In this document: in pieces, positions 11,758 to 22,244 of the stretch
Position numbering within the stretch: the stretch's first letter is position 1
Layout: each line of letters starts with the position of its first letter
From: Gymnopus androsaceus JB14
Taxonomy: Eukaryota; Basidiomycota; Agaricomycetes; Agaricales; Omphalotaceae
Reading direction: 5' to 3'
NCBI GenBank assembly: GCA_009733575.1
Contig: ML769503.1
Coordinates: 124,001-188,000 of the forward strand
DNA: 64,000 bases
Translations under genes and position numbers: made by a program
Notes under the pieces: generated by a model
What the model was told of the DNA's origin: nothing
Database searches by the model: none
Seen by the model: the letters and a program-made list of their open reading frames with translations, nothing else

Positions 11758-12548
11758 CGTGCTTTATCAATACTTTTTGACCCTTGAACGGCATTGACAG
11801 CCTCCTCACCCCAACAGAACTTAGCATGTCGAATGAGTGCGCCTAGAAAATGTAAGTCTTATCATCTTGACACATCATACATATGATACTAACCAGTCGA
11901 AGCTTTATCAGAAGTTTGAAGACCTTGTTTCACTTGTGCACGGCAAGTAGAGCAGTGGAAGACGATATACGATGCTGTGCCAGCATTGTCAAACTCAACA
12001 TCAGGTTCAGCATTGAAAAATGCATAGATTGGTGACTTCCTTTTCTGCACTTGAGCCCCTAAACATTTGTCAGTCATACGAAAAGTACAGTTATGGTGTA
12101 TACTACTCACGAATTTTTTTTACAGTTTCTTCTTTTGAAGACACATCTGCATTTTCGTCCCCAGATAAGTCAAATTATTGACTTCTCAGTATCCAACGAA
12201 AACTCATGTGGGGGCTTTGCGAGGAGGTTTCGTGAGCAGAAGAAGCATCAGCCTCATCATTGTCTAGTATTTAAGGTCAGCTATGATTCCGATATTAAGT
12301 AAAACTTGCTTACCACTGTTGATGCATTGTCATCATACATTATTGATGGTCTTCTTGATTTTTTGAAGTGGGTTGGACTTTTCCAGTGCACGGCGGTTCA
12401 TAGCAAGGAGGTTTGGTAGATAGCAATATTTATCTGGCCTTTTATAGGCTGTGGTACTGTACAGTAATTACTAATATGGAAGCAAATCCAGCTTTGGAGG
12501 GAGCGGGCAGGGGGCGCTATACTGAAGGCGCTTGTTTGGTTGGGTTTT

Positions 12549-12573
12549 NNNNNNNNNNNNNNNNNNNNNNNNN
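12549..12573. other. Assembly gap (25 N)
   Basis: A run of 25 N directly before the 53-base repeat array. The real distance and copy number on this side are unknown. Confidence 0.99.
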
Positions 12574-12589
12574 CCCTTGAATCCATACA

Positions 12590-13951
12590 CCCTGCCTGGA
12601 TTCCATGCCTCAGTAAATAGTAGTGTATGGATTCCAGGCATGTTGCATGGAATCCATGCACTAGTAAAAATAGTAGTGTATGGATTCCAGGCATGTCGCA
12701 TGGAATCCATGCACTGGTAAAAATAGTAGTGTATGGATTCCATGCACTAGTAAAAATAGTAGTGTATGGATTCCAGGCATGTTGCATGGATTCCATGCAC
12801 TAGTAAAAATAGTAGTGTATGGATTCCAGGCATGTTGCATGGAATCCATGCACTAGTAAAAATAGTAATGTATGGATTCCAGGCATGTTGCATGGAATCC
12901 ATGCACTAGTAAAAATAGTAGTGTATGGATTCCAGGCATGTCGCATGGAATCCATGCACTGGTAAAAATAGTAGTGTATGGATTCCAGGCATGTCGCATG
13001 GAATCCATGCACTAGTAAAAATAGTAGTGTATGGATTCCAGGCATGTCGCATGGAATCCATGCACTGGTAAAAATAGTAGTGTATGGATTCCAGGCATGT
13101 CGCATGGAATCCATGCACTGATAAAAATAGTAGTGTATGGATTCCAGGCATGTCGCATGGAATCCATGCACTGATAAAAATAGTAGCGTATGGATTCCAG
13201 GCATGTCGCATGGAATCCATGCACTAGTAAAAATAGTAGCGTACGGATTCCAGGCATGTTGCATGGATTCCATGCAATAGTAAAAATAGTAGTGTATGGA
13301 TTCCAGGCATGTCGCATGGAATCCATGCACTAGTAAAAATAGTAGTGTATGGATTCCAGGCATGTCGCATGGAATCCATGCACTGGTAAAAATAGTAGTG
13401 TATGGATTCCAGGCATGTTGCATGGAATCCATGCACTAGTAAAAATAGTAGTGTATGGATTCCAGGCATGTTGCATGGAATCCATGCACTAGTAAAAATA
13501 GTAGTGTATGGATTCCAGGCATGTTGCATGGAATCCATGCACTAGTAAAAATAGTAGTGTATGGATTCCAGGCATGTTGCATGGAATCCATGCACTAGTA
13601 AAAATAGTAGTGTATGGATTCCAGGCATGTCGCATGGAATCCATGCACTGGTAAAAATAGTAGTGTATGGATTCCAGGCATGTTGCATGGAATCCATGCA
13701 CTGGTAAAAATAGTAGTGTATGGATTCCAGGCATGTTGCATGGATTCCATGCACTAGTAAAAATAGTAGCGTATGGATTCCAGGCATGTTGCATGGAATC
13801 CATGCACTAGTAAAAATAGTAGTGTATGGATTCCAGGCATGTCGCATGGAATCCATGCACTAGTAAAAATAGTAGTGTATGGATTCCATGCATGTTGCAT
13901 GGAATCCATGCACTAGTAAATATAGTAGTGTATGGATTCCATGCATGTCGC
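12590..13951. repeat. Tandem array of ~25 palindromic 53-base units
   Basis: The unit begins TAGTGTATGGATTCCAGGC and contains the palindrome GCATGGAATCCATGC and a shorter one, TGGATTCCA. Units follow head to tail from 12621, with one shortened unit near 12730, and differ by a few point changes (TTGC/TCGC, CTAGT/CTGGT, and A/T at the palindrome centre). The minus-strand unit has no stop in any frame, so apparent ORFs of up to 210 codons (12800-13432) with a 53-residue period appear; these are repeat by-products, not credible genes. The same palindrome family occurs in both foldback copies (about 10200-10550 and 15010-15370), the likely source of the array. Confidence 0.9.
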
Positions 13952-14295
13952 ATTAGTACTAGTTCGACCATTAGATTAGTTACTAGTCTGAGTTATCAGT
14001 ACTAGTACCACCATTAGGTTAGTTACTAGTTCAAGTTATTAGTACTATTATAAGCATTAGATTCATTACTAGTACAACTTATTAGTACTAGTTCAACCAT
14101 TAGATTAGTTACTAGTCCGAGTTATTAGTACTAGTACAACCATTAGATTAGTTACTAGTCCGAGTTCTTAGTATTAGTACCACCATTAGATTAGTTACTA
14201 GTCCGAGTTATCAGTACTAGTACCACCATTAGGTTAGTTACTAGTACGACTTATTGGTACCAGTACAACCATTAGCTTCCTTACTAGTATGACCT
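13952..14295. repeat. Tandem array of eight 43-base units
   Basis: Eight head-to-tail units of 43 bases, each starting ATTAGTACTAGT or a close variant and containing a second GTTACTAGT. They follow directly on the last 53-base unit. The units share CTAGT steps with each other but are unrelated in sequence to the 53-mer. Confidence 0.85.
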
Positions 14296-14296
14296 T

Positions 14297-14649
14297 ACGC
14301 CCACCCTCCTGGTGCTTGTGGGTGCTTATTTATCCAAAAAATGTCGGGAATCAGGCTTGATAAATCCTTCAAAAATCATCAAAGATTATCAAAATATTTC
14401 GGCATTATTGTTCCCCCCCGGTGCATATGGGCACATATGGGTGCTCATTTTACCACAGAACATTGGGAATTGAGCTTGATAAATTCTGGAAAAATCGTGA
14501 AAAATAGTGGAAATATTGGGGCATTGTTATCCTGCCCACCAGCACTTTTGGGTGCGTATTTTCCTCCCAAATAACGGGAATGGAGCTTGATAAATCTCGG
14601 AAAAATGATAAAAAATCATGAAAATATTTAGGGATTGTTTTTCCACCTC
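14297..14649. repeat. Three imperfect ~115-base tandem repeats
   Basis: Three successive copies share GGTGC...GGGTGC, a TTTTCC-like stretch, GGGAAT-x-GAGCTTGATAAAT and an AAAAATC...GAAAATATT block. They lie between the 43-base array and the second copy of the duplicated segment. Confidence 0.7.
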
Positions 14650-14658
14650 CCACTGATT

Positions 14659-16572
14659 ATGGCACCTCATGTCCGAATAAGGTCATGTAACACATGTGAC
14701 ACTGTCACACTACATATATGGTATACCTTAACTGATTATGGCACCTCATGCCTGAATGTTCTCATGTGACACATGTGACACTATCACACTACATATACAG
14801 TATACCTCAACTGTAACTCTCCTTCTGGAATTCATCCTCATTGCAATCAAAAGTGTAATTTGTAGTTTGTGTGACAGTGTCACATGCAGGCTGATGGGAT
14901 CAGCAGAGGTAGGTTGCTGGGTGTAGATGAGAAAGTCATCACTGTAACTATCAATCGCTATTTCACAAATTTCAATTTGTACTGTGTGACAGTGTCACAT
15001 GACTATTACTATACTTCGCATGCACTACTATATTTACTTGTACATGGAATCCATACACTACTATATTTACTAGTGCATGGAATCCATGCGACATGCCTGG
15101 AATCCATACACTACTATTTTTACTAGTGCATGGATTCCATGCAACATGCCTGGATCCATACACTACTATATTTACTAGTGCATGGAATCCATGCAACATG
15201 CCTGGAATCCATACACTACTATTTTTACTAGTGCATGGATTCCATGCAACATGCCTGGAATCCATACACTACTATTTTTCCTAGTGCATGGAATCCATAC
15301 ACTACTATTTTTACTAGTGCATGGATTCCATGCGACATGCATGGATTCCAGGTGGGGTGTATGGATTCCAGGCGGGGCCCTGGATTCCAGGGCCCTGGAT
15401 TTCCTGTGGATTTTGATCATATTAGTTACTGGATTGTTACACTTTGGACTATCTAACTAGTTACTTTTCCTGGTAGACTGGAATGGTGACCAATTCTTCC
15501 TTGCCATCTCTTTCAATGCGAGTTCTTGATGTTGTGATACTCATCCAGGCACAATGGTTCGGTGACGTCCAGCAGTCTATTGCAATTGGGATCTCTCCCT
15601 CGTGGGCCTGGATAAATTAGTGAGGATATTCCAGTGTCTGAGCCCAAGTGTATGCATCACTAACCTGCAGCTCCTCTGCTAGCTTTTCTTTTGTGCTGTT
15701 GTATAGCTTCTTTACATCATGCGATACATTTTCTTGACTAGGGTTTTGAGATACAATTCAATTCAATTTATTTGGCCAAATCCAATAAATCATAAATTGC
15801 ACCAGTGCAAGATTTCTTGAAATTTGGTTAAACTGTGTATCTGTACTGATTGTACTGATACAACCAGTGCAGTACAATACAATTTATGTAGTTTAAATCA
15901 GTTCAGATTTGAATTGGTTTATATCAGTATAAACTGATCATTTATACATTATTTCAATGCTAGATATAGTAATGTCTTACAGTAATCATGCTATAGGAAG
16001 TACTAATAATGCCTACATATTATTAAAAATGCATCTTGATCAAGATTCAAGTAAGAAAAGTACCTGATCAGCTTCTTGTATAGGTATAATGAAGGATTTG
16101 TACAGGTTCCACTATGTGTAAATATGTACTGATTTAAACTGATTCTAAGCAGTTTAAGGATTTTTGGACTGTGAATAAACTGTAAACCTGTACTGATTTA
16201 AATTATGTATCAGTACAAGCTCTAGTGATACATTTTGCAGTACAATGCAATGCAATTTATGATTTATTTTGCAGTTTAATGAATTGTATCTCCAACCCTA
16301 TTCTTGACTGGGGATATACCGTTTGGGTCAGCCTTCCTTTTGTAGCCATCAGTAACAATGATCTTTGACAATGTGGAATGGGCGTGCAGACTCAGAAACC
16401 CATCAAGCAGTAAAAACGTAAACATTAATCAGCATAAGGTCAGACAATGAGAAAGAGTAAGATTCAAACTGGATTGTTTGTTTTTCGACGGAGGTTGTGT
16501 TGAAAACAACTCGGCCCATCCCTTAACAGATCGAAGAGCAGCAGTGAGCTTGCTTTGGCTCTTCTTTCCCGA
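14659..16572. repeat. Segmental duplication, copy 2, with truncated foldback element and hAT exons
   Basis: Copy of 9832-11757. It lacks the left inverted terminus of the foldback element but keeps the right one (about 15362-15428) and ends at 16572 inside the hAT exon coding ALRSVKGWAEL, where sequence switches to a pyrimidine-rich stretch with a T run near 16595-16608 and then the hAT right end. Frames in the hAT exons are broken by small indels. Its placement between tandem arrays and the hAT terminus suggests a rearrangement after hAT insertion, or an assembly joining error near the N gap. Confidence 0.8.
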
Positions 16573-18240
16573 ATGCTCCCTCCTTCTCCTTCTTTTTTTT
16601 TTTTTTTTGGGTAAGCAATCAGGGTTGGAGGAAGGGAGGGGGCGGTAACTGAGCGCGTGGGGGTGGGTGCGTGAAACTCTGCCATCCCAGCCCCGAATAA
16701 GGCTCCCAACCCGGGACCCGGCCTGACCCGGCCAACCCAAGCCCAACACTATATATCTGAGGTGAAACACCCAAGCACGGGTCAAATATGCCAACTCAAC
16801 AAATGACTTAGCGTGAATTGGGAGCCTTTACATCACCATGAAATGATACTCCAACTCTCAGGGAATCCTGCGAGTTACCTCACAAGCTTATATGACTGCC
16901 GTGCAAGTCACTTGAGTAGGCATTTTTAACACACTCAGCGAAGAGCGGGCAAGAGGTAGAATCTGTTGGTAAGCTAGCTAACACTCCAAGGAGCTTCCTC
17001 ACTAAAACTACACCAAGCCAACACTTGGGTCCAAGACTTCCCTAATCAACAATGGGCTCAGCGAGATGTGCACATTAGGCTCCACCTGCAGTCCTAAGAC
17101 TGATGTGACCTCTCTGAGATGCAAACCAGGAATGCTCAACTTAATAGCCAGGAAGTAGAATGAATTGCCTCAGTATTATCAAGGTTACAAGAAGGCCACC
17201 CATTTCAAAGGTTGTAGAGGATGATGCAGATGCGTCTGAGCATGTATGAATCACTACAGGTCCTAAGATAGAACTGCATTTCAGGTATTAAGTCCAACTT
17301 GTCTTTCCAAGATAGAATAGCTACCCTTATATACTGAGTGAGATATAATAAATAGGAAAATGAGAGAAACTGAGTGAGATAAGGTGAAACAGAATAAGTA
17401 AATAGGAAAAGATAAAATAATGTCCATATATGTGTGTGTACTATGGTTTTGACTCAACATTTCTCTGCCTCATTTGTTTGTCTTCTTCAATTGGGTTGAC
17501 TTTTGGGATTTTGGTCTGAATCAACTTGAGTCATTTGCCTTTTTACAAGAATTGCCAGTTCCTTTAGCAGAACAGCCCTCGGAAGTATTCTATGTTTTTC
17601 CTTGCCAATGGGAGACTAGTTATTACTCCTAGTTCCACATGGTCTCGAGTCTGGATGCCTGGTAGCATATGGATCTTGGGAAAATGCTAAGGCTTGGATA
17701 GAAATTCTCCTTGGTCCTTTTGTGCTCATGAAGTAGCTACAGCAAGTTGGTCATGTGGCTGTGTTGGCTTTCTGTGACAATTTGCCTAGGTGCTTTCCAA
17801 TGAGCATCAACTTTTGGAGGCACCAGTTAAGGCACTCCCCCATCTTAGTCCATCTTGCTTTGTTTTTAATAAAATTGAGTGTCATTCAGACTTCGACCCC
17901 TTGGGTATATCCTTCAATGACCTAGCCTAGTATAGCTTGTATGTGGGCTCATTTATCTGCCTCAGTCAGCAACTTGTTATCCAATAAGCTTGCCTTGCTA
18001 CACCATACCATGCATAGGACTTTGATCAAGGTGCATTCACAAAGTTAAGTATGGTACCATTACGCATACCATTACTCTGCAACCTCTTGAGTAGAATAGG
18101 TCCTTGGTGGATTTTAACTATCAGCTTGGGCTCACTCTAGTTCTCTTATTGACTGTGTTTTTTTACAAACAGAACTTAGGATTATTATTCCTGTGCAGTT
18201 CTAGCCTTAGCTGAAAAATTGGTGTATCATCACACCAAGT

Positions 18241-18525
18241 CATAATGCCAAAACAACAAAATGTTGGCTCAATGATCATCCAATCACCATTTTCCCCCAT
18301 CCGCCATCTTCACCTGATGCCAACCCCATCAAAGCTGTTTGGTTTGAGCTCAAAAAGGGCATTAGGGCTTGACCTCATCATCCTACATCTGTACCAGCAC
18401 TCATCCAGGCTGTCCATGAAGTTTGGGACCAGATACTCATTGAGGACATTGACAAATATGTGAATTGGATGTCTGAAGTTGTCAAGGCAATTCTGGAGGC
18501 TAAAGGAGGACACACAAGATTTTAA
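18241..18525 (+). pseudogene. Tc1/mariner-type transposase, C-terminal fragment
   Basis: One frame from 18241 reads HNAKTTKCWLNDHPI, then PPSSPDANPIKAVWFELKK, the classic PP.SPD.NPIE..W block with the second catalytic Asp. It continues to EVWDQILIEDI and ends ILEAKGGHTRF with a TAA at 18523-18525. A single in-frame TGA interrupts it at 18367-18369. The N-terminal DNA-binding and first catalytic parts are missing; the fragment starts only 11 bases from the LTR-B end, so the LTR insertion or a linked deletion probably removed the rest. Confidence 0.75.
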
Positions 18526-20188
18526 TTTGATAGATTTATTGTATTGTAGTGAGAATATGTGTATACACAGCTACAAGACCATCAGAAAACTTTTACATGC
18601 TACATATGAGTTGCAAATGATGAGGAAGACATAACATATATTGAGTAATTCAGTAGCGGCCCGTCACTTTCCATGGGCACAAGTACATACTGTAACAATG
18701 CATGAAACTATGAAGTACAACAGTATTGATGTCTGTAAGTAATAAGTGATTGTACATATGTATCCAGCACCAAATGCAGCATCCTAGCATGAGGTGTGAT
18801 CAAAGTGATCAAAGGATGATTGTATAATCAAGACCTATGATCAAGGATCAAACAATCATACAAGATTGTACATGTGTCAATGAACTATAAAGAAGCAAGC
18901 ATAAGTAAACAACACAGCCACACACCCAAACAAGCATGCACTTAAGTAAGTGCCAAGGGAATATAAAGGTAAACAAAGGAAATGATAAGTAATATGAGAT
19001 GAGATAAAGTGTTTGTAACAAACATCCTTCCAAAAGTTCAATGATAGCTAGTTAAGCAAGAGAGTTAAGAGGTAACCCACTGTTTGGATTTAAGAAGGAA
19101 GTCCTTGTCCCCAGAGGATCTGCACAATTTTGCAAGCCAATGGTCTCCAAATTAACTGTTACCATATTTTAGCTCAATAAATCAATTGTCTTTTTCAGGT
19201 TTGCCTTCATGCTATCTTTTCCAAGTCTAGTTCACCCTCTCCCTGGAATGTCATGTTCTCCTGGTCAAGGCTCATAATGATAATAATTCAGGCATACTCC
19301 AGGAAGGAAGGAAGGAAGGAAAGAAGGAAGGAAGTTTATCAAATGGCATGGTCCAAGAACTGAACTGGTGATCCAGAGAATTACCCGATGCAGCACTAGC
19401 AAGGGCACTCCAGGGGATCAATGAGAAACAGGAGGAGCTTGCAGCTGGCCCATGTTGCTGCTGCTGTAGATCCCAATCCCATCATGGAAAACATACAGAA
19501 TATACAGCACAGGTGATGATTACTCTACAGGTAAGTATGTTGCATCTATAATTTACAATCACTTATATTTGTCCATCACATGTATGGATGTATGTTTAAA
19601 CAACATCAGGGTTTTATAAACCCATTTTTCAATAAGTGAATATGCATTGTACATTGATGCAAGATATGCTAGATAGTAAGCTTTATCCATGTAACAGTTG
19701 AGTGTGTGGCTTGGGTCAATTGTTGGGTCAAACTTCATGAGCATATAGAGCTCTGTACTGCGAGTTTTGAGCCCAAAGCATCCAAATTGGTTGAGAAATG
19801 ACTGAGATATGATCAAAACAAGTTTTGATCCAACTTGTCACACTGTTACAGCCATGCCTACCGAATTACCGACCAAGCCCTCAGACCCTATTCCATATCT
19901 AACCAACCAGTTACCGACTCGGCAACTCCGGCCACCATATCGGCTTGGCTAGTCTGGCCATCACATTGACTCAGCAACTCCGGCCATTGCGTCAGTTTGG
20001 TTACTCCGGACTTTTGACCACTTCACCAATATTGGTCAATCTACACCATTTCTGGTACTCCAGACACTCGGCCAAGGTTTCCGGTGTATTATGACCAATT
20101 ATCTTGGCATATCTTGGTCAATCATCTCAGCATAACCTTGGTATAACTCTGGTTTAGTCTCAGGAACTATTCCCATACTATTGTTTTA
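18526..20188. other. No gene recognised; repeat-derived sequence
   Basis: About 1.7 kb with no supported coding region. It contains a GGAA microsatellite at 19301-19334 and a ~145-base segment at about 19690-19835 that recurs in inverted orientation at about 28415-28565. The stretch 19850-20188 is rich in ACTCCGGCCA-type phrases and resembles the flank beyond LTR-C. Confidence 0.5.
19690..19835 (-). repeat. Inverted-repeat partner of 28415-28565
   Basis: The reverse complement of this segment matches 28415-28565, with shared blocks such as CTCAGTCATTTCTCAACCAA and AGAGCTCTATATGCTCATGA. The pair brackets LTR-C and its nested retrotransposon. It could be the ends of an older host element or two copies of one dispersed repeat. 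Confidence 0.7.
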
Positions 20189-22244
20189 TCCCTGATACGC
20201 CGATTTTTTGGCTAAGGCTAGAACTGCGCAGAACCAATAATCCTAGGTTCTGTTAGTAACAAAACACGGTCAATAAAAGAACTATAGTGAGCCCAAGCTG
20301 ATAGTTAAAATCTACCAAGGACCTATTATACCCAAGAGGTTGCAGAGTAATGGTACGCGCAATGGTACCATACTTGACTTTGTGAATGCACCTCGATCAA
20401 AGTCCTATGCATGGTATGGTGTAGTGAGGCAAGCTTGTTGGATAACAAGTTGCTGACCAAGGCAGATAAACGAGCCCACATACCAGTTATACTAGGCTAG
20501 GTCATCAAAGGATATACCCAAGGGATTGAAGTCTTAACGAGACATTGCGTCCACGATCAGCTCACCGAGGAGTCTAAACAACACTCAAGTTTATTAAACA
20601 AAGCAAGGTGGACCAAGATGAGGAAGTACCCTAATGGGTGCCCTCAAAGTTGACTCTCGCTGGAAAGCACCCAGGCAGATAGCCGCGGCCACATGACCCA
20701 CTTGCTGTAGCTACTTCTAGAGCACGGAAGGACCAAGGAGTGTTTCTATCCAAGCCTCAGCGTTTTACCGAGATCCATATGCTACCAGACATCTAGACTC
20801 GAGACCGCGAGGAACTAGGGATAATAACCAGTCTCCCATTGGCGAGGAAAAACATAGAAATACTTCCGAGGGCTGTTCTGCTAAAGGAACTGGCTAGCCT
20901 TGTAAAAAGGCAAATGACTCGAGTCGATTCGGACCAAAATCCCAAAGGTTGACCCAATCAAGGAAGACAAACAAACGAGGCAGGAAAATGTCGAGGCAAA
21001 ACCATAGTATACGCACAGATATGGACATTATTTATCTTTTTCTATTTTACTTACTCTGTTTCATCCTATCTTGCTCAGTTTCTCTCATTTTCCTATTTTA
21101 TATATCTCGCTCAGTATATAAGGGTAGCTATTCTATCTCAGAATAACAAGTTAGACTTGATACCTGAAACGCAGTTCTATCTTAGGACCTGTAGTGATTT
21201 GTACACACTCAGATGTGTCTGCATCTTCCTCTGCAACCTTTGAAACGGGTGGCCTTCTTGTAACCTCGATAATACTGAGGCAATTCATTCTACTTCCTGG
21301 CTATTAAGTTGAGCATTCCTGGTTTTCATCTCGAAGAGAGGTCACATCAGTCTTAGGACCACAGGTGGAGCCTAATGTGCACACCTCGACGAGCCCGTTC
21401 TTGATTAGGAAAGGTCTTGGACCCAAGTGTTGGCTTGGTCTAGTTTTTAGGGAGGAAGCTTCTTGGAGTGTTACCTAGCTTTACCAACAGATTCTACCCC
21501 TTGCCCGCTCTTCGCTGAGTGTGTTAAAAACGCCTACTTGAGTGACTTGCACAGCGGTCAAATAAGCTTGTTAGGTAACTCACGGGAATCCCTGAGAGTT
21601 GGAGTATCATTGCGTGGCAACATAAAGGCTCCTGAGATACGCAAAGTTGTTTGTTGAGTCGGCATACTTGACCCGTGCTTTGGTGTTTGCTTTCCCCTTG
21701 ATTAGTTCAGCACGTCGTCGTACATTAGTTGGCTTTTCAAAACCTCCCTCCAAATATAAAACCTTGTTCATCTCGCACTATCTGTGTCAACTGTCAAGTG
21801 CTTTTCTCTTCGAATAAGGTAAGTTCCGTATTTGAACAGAAAAATAGAGAGGAAACACTATCAACACTTACTTCTTGTCTAACATGAAGCAAGTGTTAAT
21901 ACTTCTAGTAGGTGTATGAATAAGTATTTCAGTTGTGCATGGATATATAAATTTTGAGGAGGTTAATTCTCATTCATTGAATAAGTGTTTTGTCTATGGA
22001 ATTGGCGCCGCTTCGCGGCAGCGTCAGCATCACTGGCTGAGGCATAATCACTCCAAGGGGCGGAGGAGGCCATGGAACCAATTCCAGTACACAAGGTAAG
22101 CTGGGTCTATTAAGGAAATGATTCAGATGAGACCCAAACATACCAAACAGAGCATGGCTCCCAGAGCGCAGCTCGCTGAAGGGACGAAACTGAAAATCTT
22201 TGACCAATACGGCCAAAACCCCCAAAAAGAGCCATGTACAAGGT

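Larger units (their letters stand above)
7846..12330 (-). pseudogene. hAT-family transposase gene, multi-exon, degraded
   Basis: Reading down the minus strand, the parts follow the order of a fungal hAT transposase. An acidic, Ser-rich N-terminus (about 12290-12120) is followed by a BED-type zinc finger with CSTC near 11950 and RHAKFC near 11830. Next comes ALRSVKGWAELFSTQPPS (about 11690), then CWTSPNHCAWM near 10740. After an inserted foldback element come VTHLLDFVELP and SITCDNASANM (9700-9520), RCFAHTVNLTAKG near 9430, and LPRNVSTRWNSTYDML near 9010. The C-terminal dimerisation region has KTLNKYYALTDDSDIYCMAM (8630), YFKSLNWTDEW (8490), DPLQWWIMNR (8190) and SAVSVERSFSHG (8050). Segments are separated by GT-AG introns. 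Frame breaks and the 0.9-kb insertion make it inactive as it stands. Confidence 0.8.
5016..16751 (-). mobile_element. Large composite hAT transposon (11.7 kb with nested insertions)
   Basis: The left end starts TAGTGTTGGGCTCGGGT (5016) and the reverse complement of the right end starts TAGTGTTGGGCTTGGGT (16751), a terminal inverted repeat of about 17 bases with one mismatch. The flanks carry an 8-base direct repeat, CATATCTG (5008-5015) and TATATCTG (16752-16759), the length expected for hAT insertion. Removing the element restores a continuous LTR. Inside lies a degraded hAT transposase gene on the minus strand. The original hAT was probably 4-5 kb; the rest is LTR-A, a foldback element, a 1.9-kb duplication and tandem arrays. 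Confidence 0.8.
4641..18229 (-). mobile_element. LTR-B: reverse-oriented long terminal repeat interrupted by a hAT element
   Basis: The two pieces 4641-5015 and 16752-18229 together are a reverse-complement copy of the LTR seen intact at 5614-7670. It starts (reverse sense) with TGATACACC at 18229 and ends at 4641 with the complement of ACTCATCA, giving TG...CA termini. The junction falls inside a ~57-base tandem repeat near the LTR 3' end. Of the three LTR copies here this one is the most diverged, consistent with being the oldest. I see no matching 4-base target duplication (CCAA on the left, TCAC on the right), so it may not be a simple solo LTR. Confidence 0.75.

Noticed and set aside
12800..13432. 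A 210-codon open frame in the 53-base array as a real repeat protein
   Set aside because: It arises because the repeat unit lacks stops on the minus strand; the same peptide appears in all three frames and has no start context, signal or family similarity.
12590..13951. CRISPR array
   Set aside because: The regular repeats have no variable spacers; the whole unit repeats, and the sequence is from a fungus.
19559..19816. An 85-codon minus-strand frame as a gene
   Set aside because: Part of it is the inverted repeat shared with 28415-28565, where the frame is not kept.
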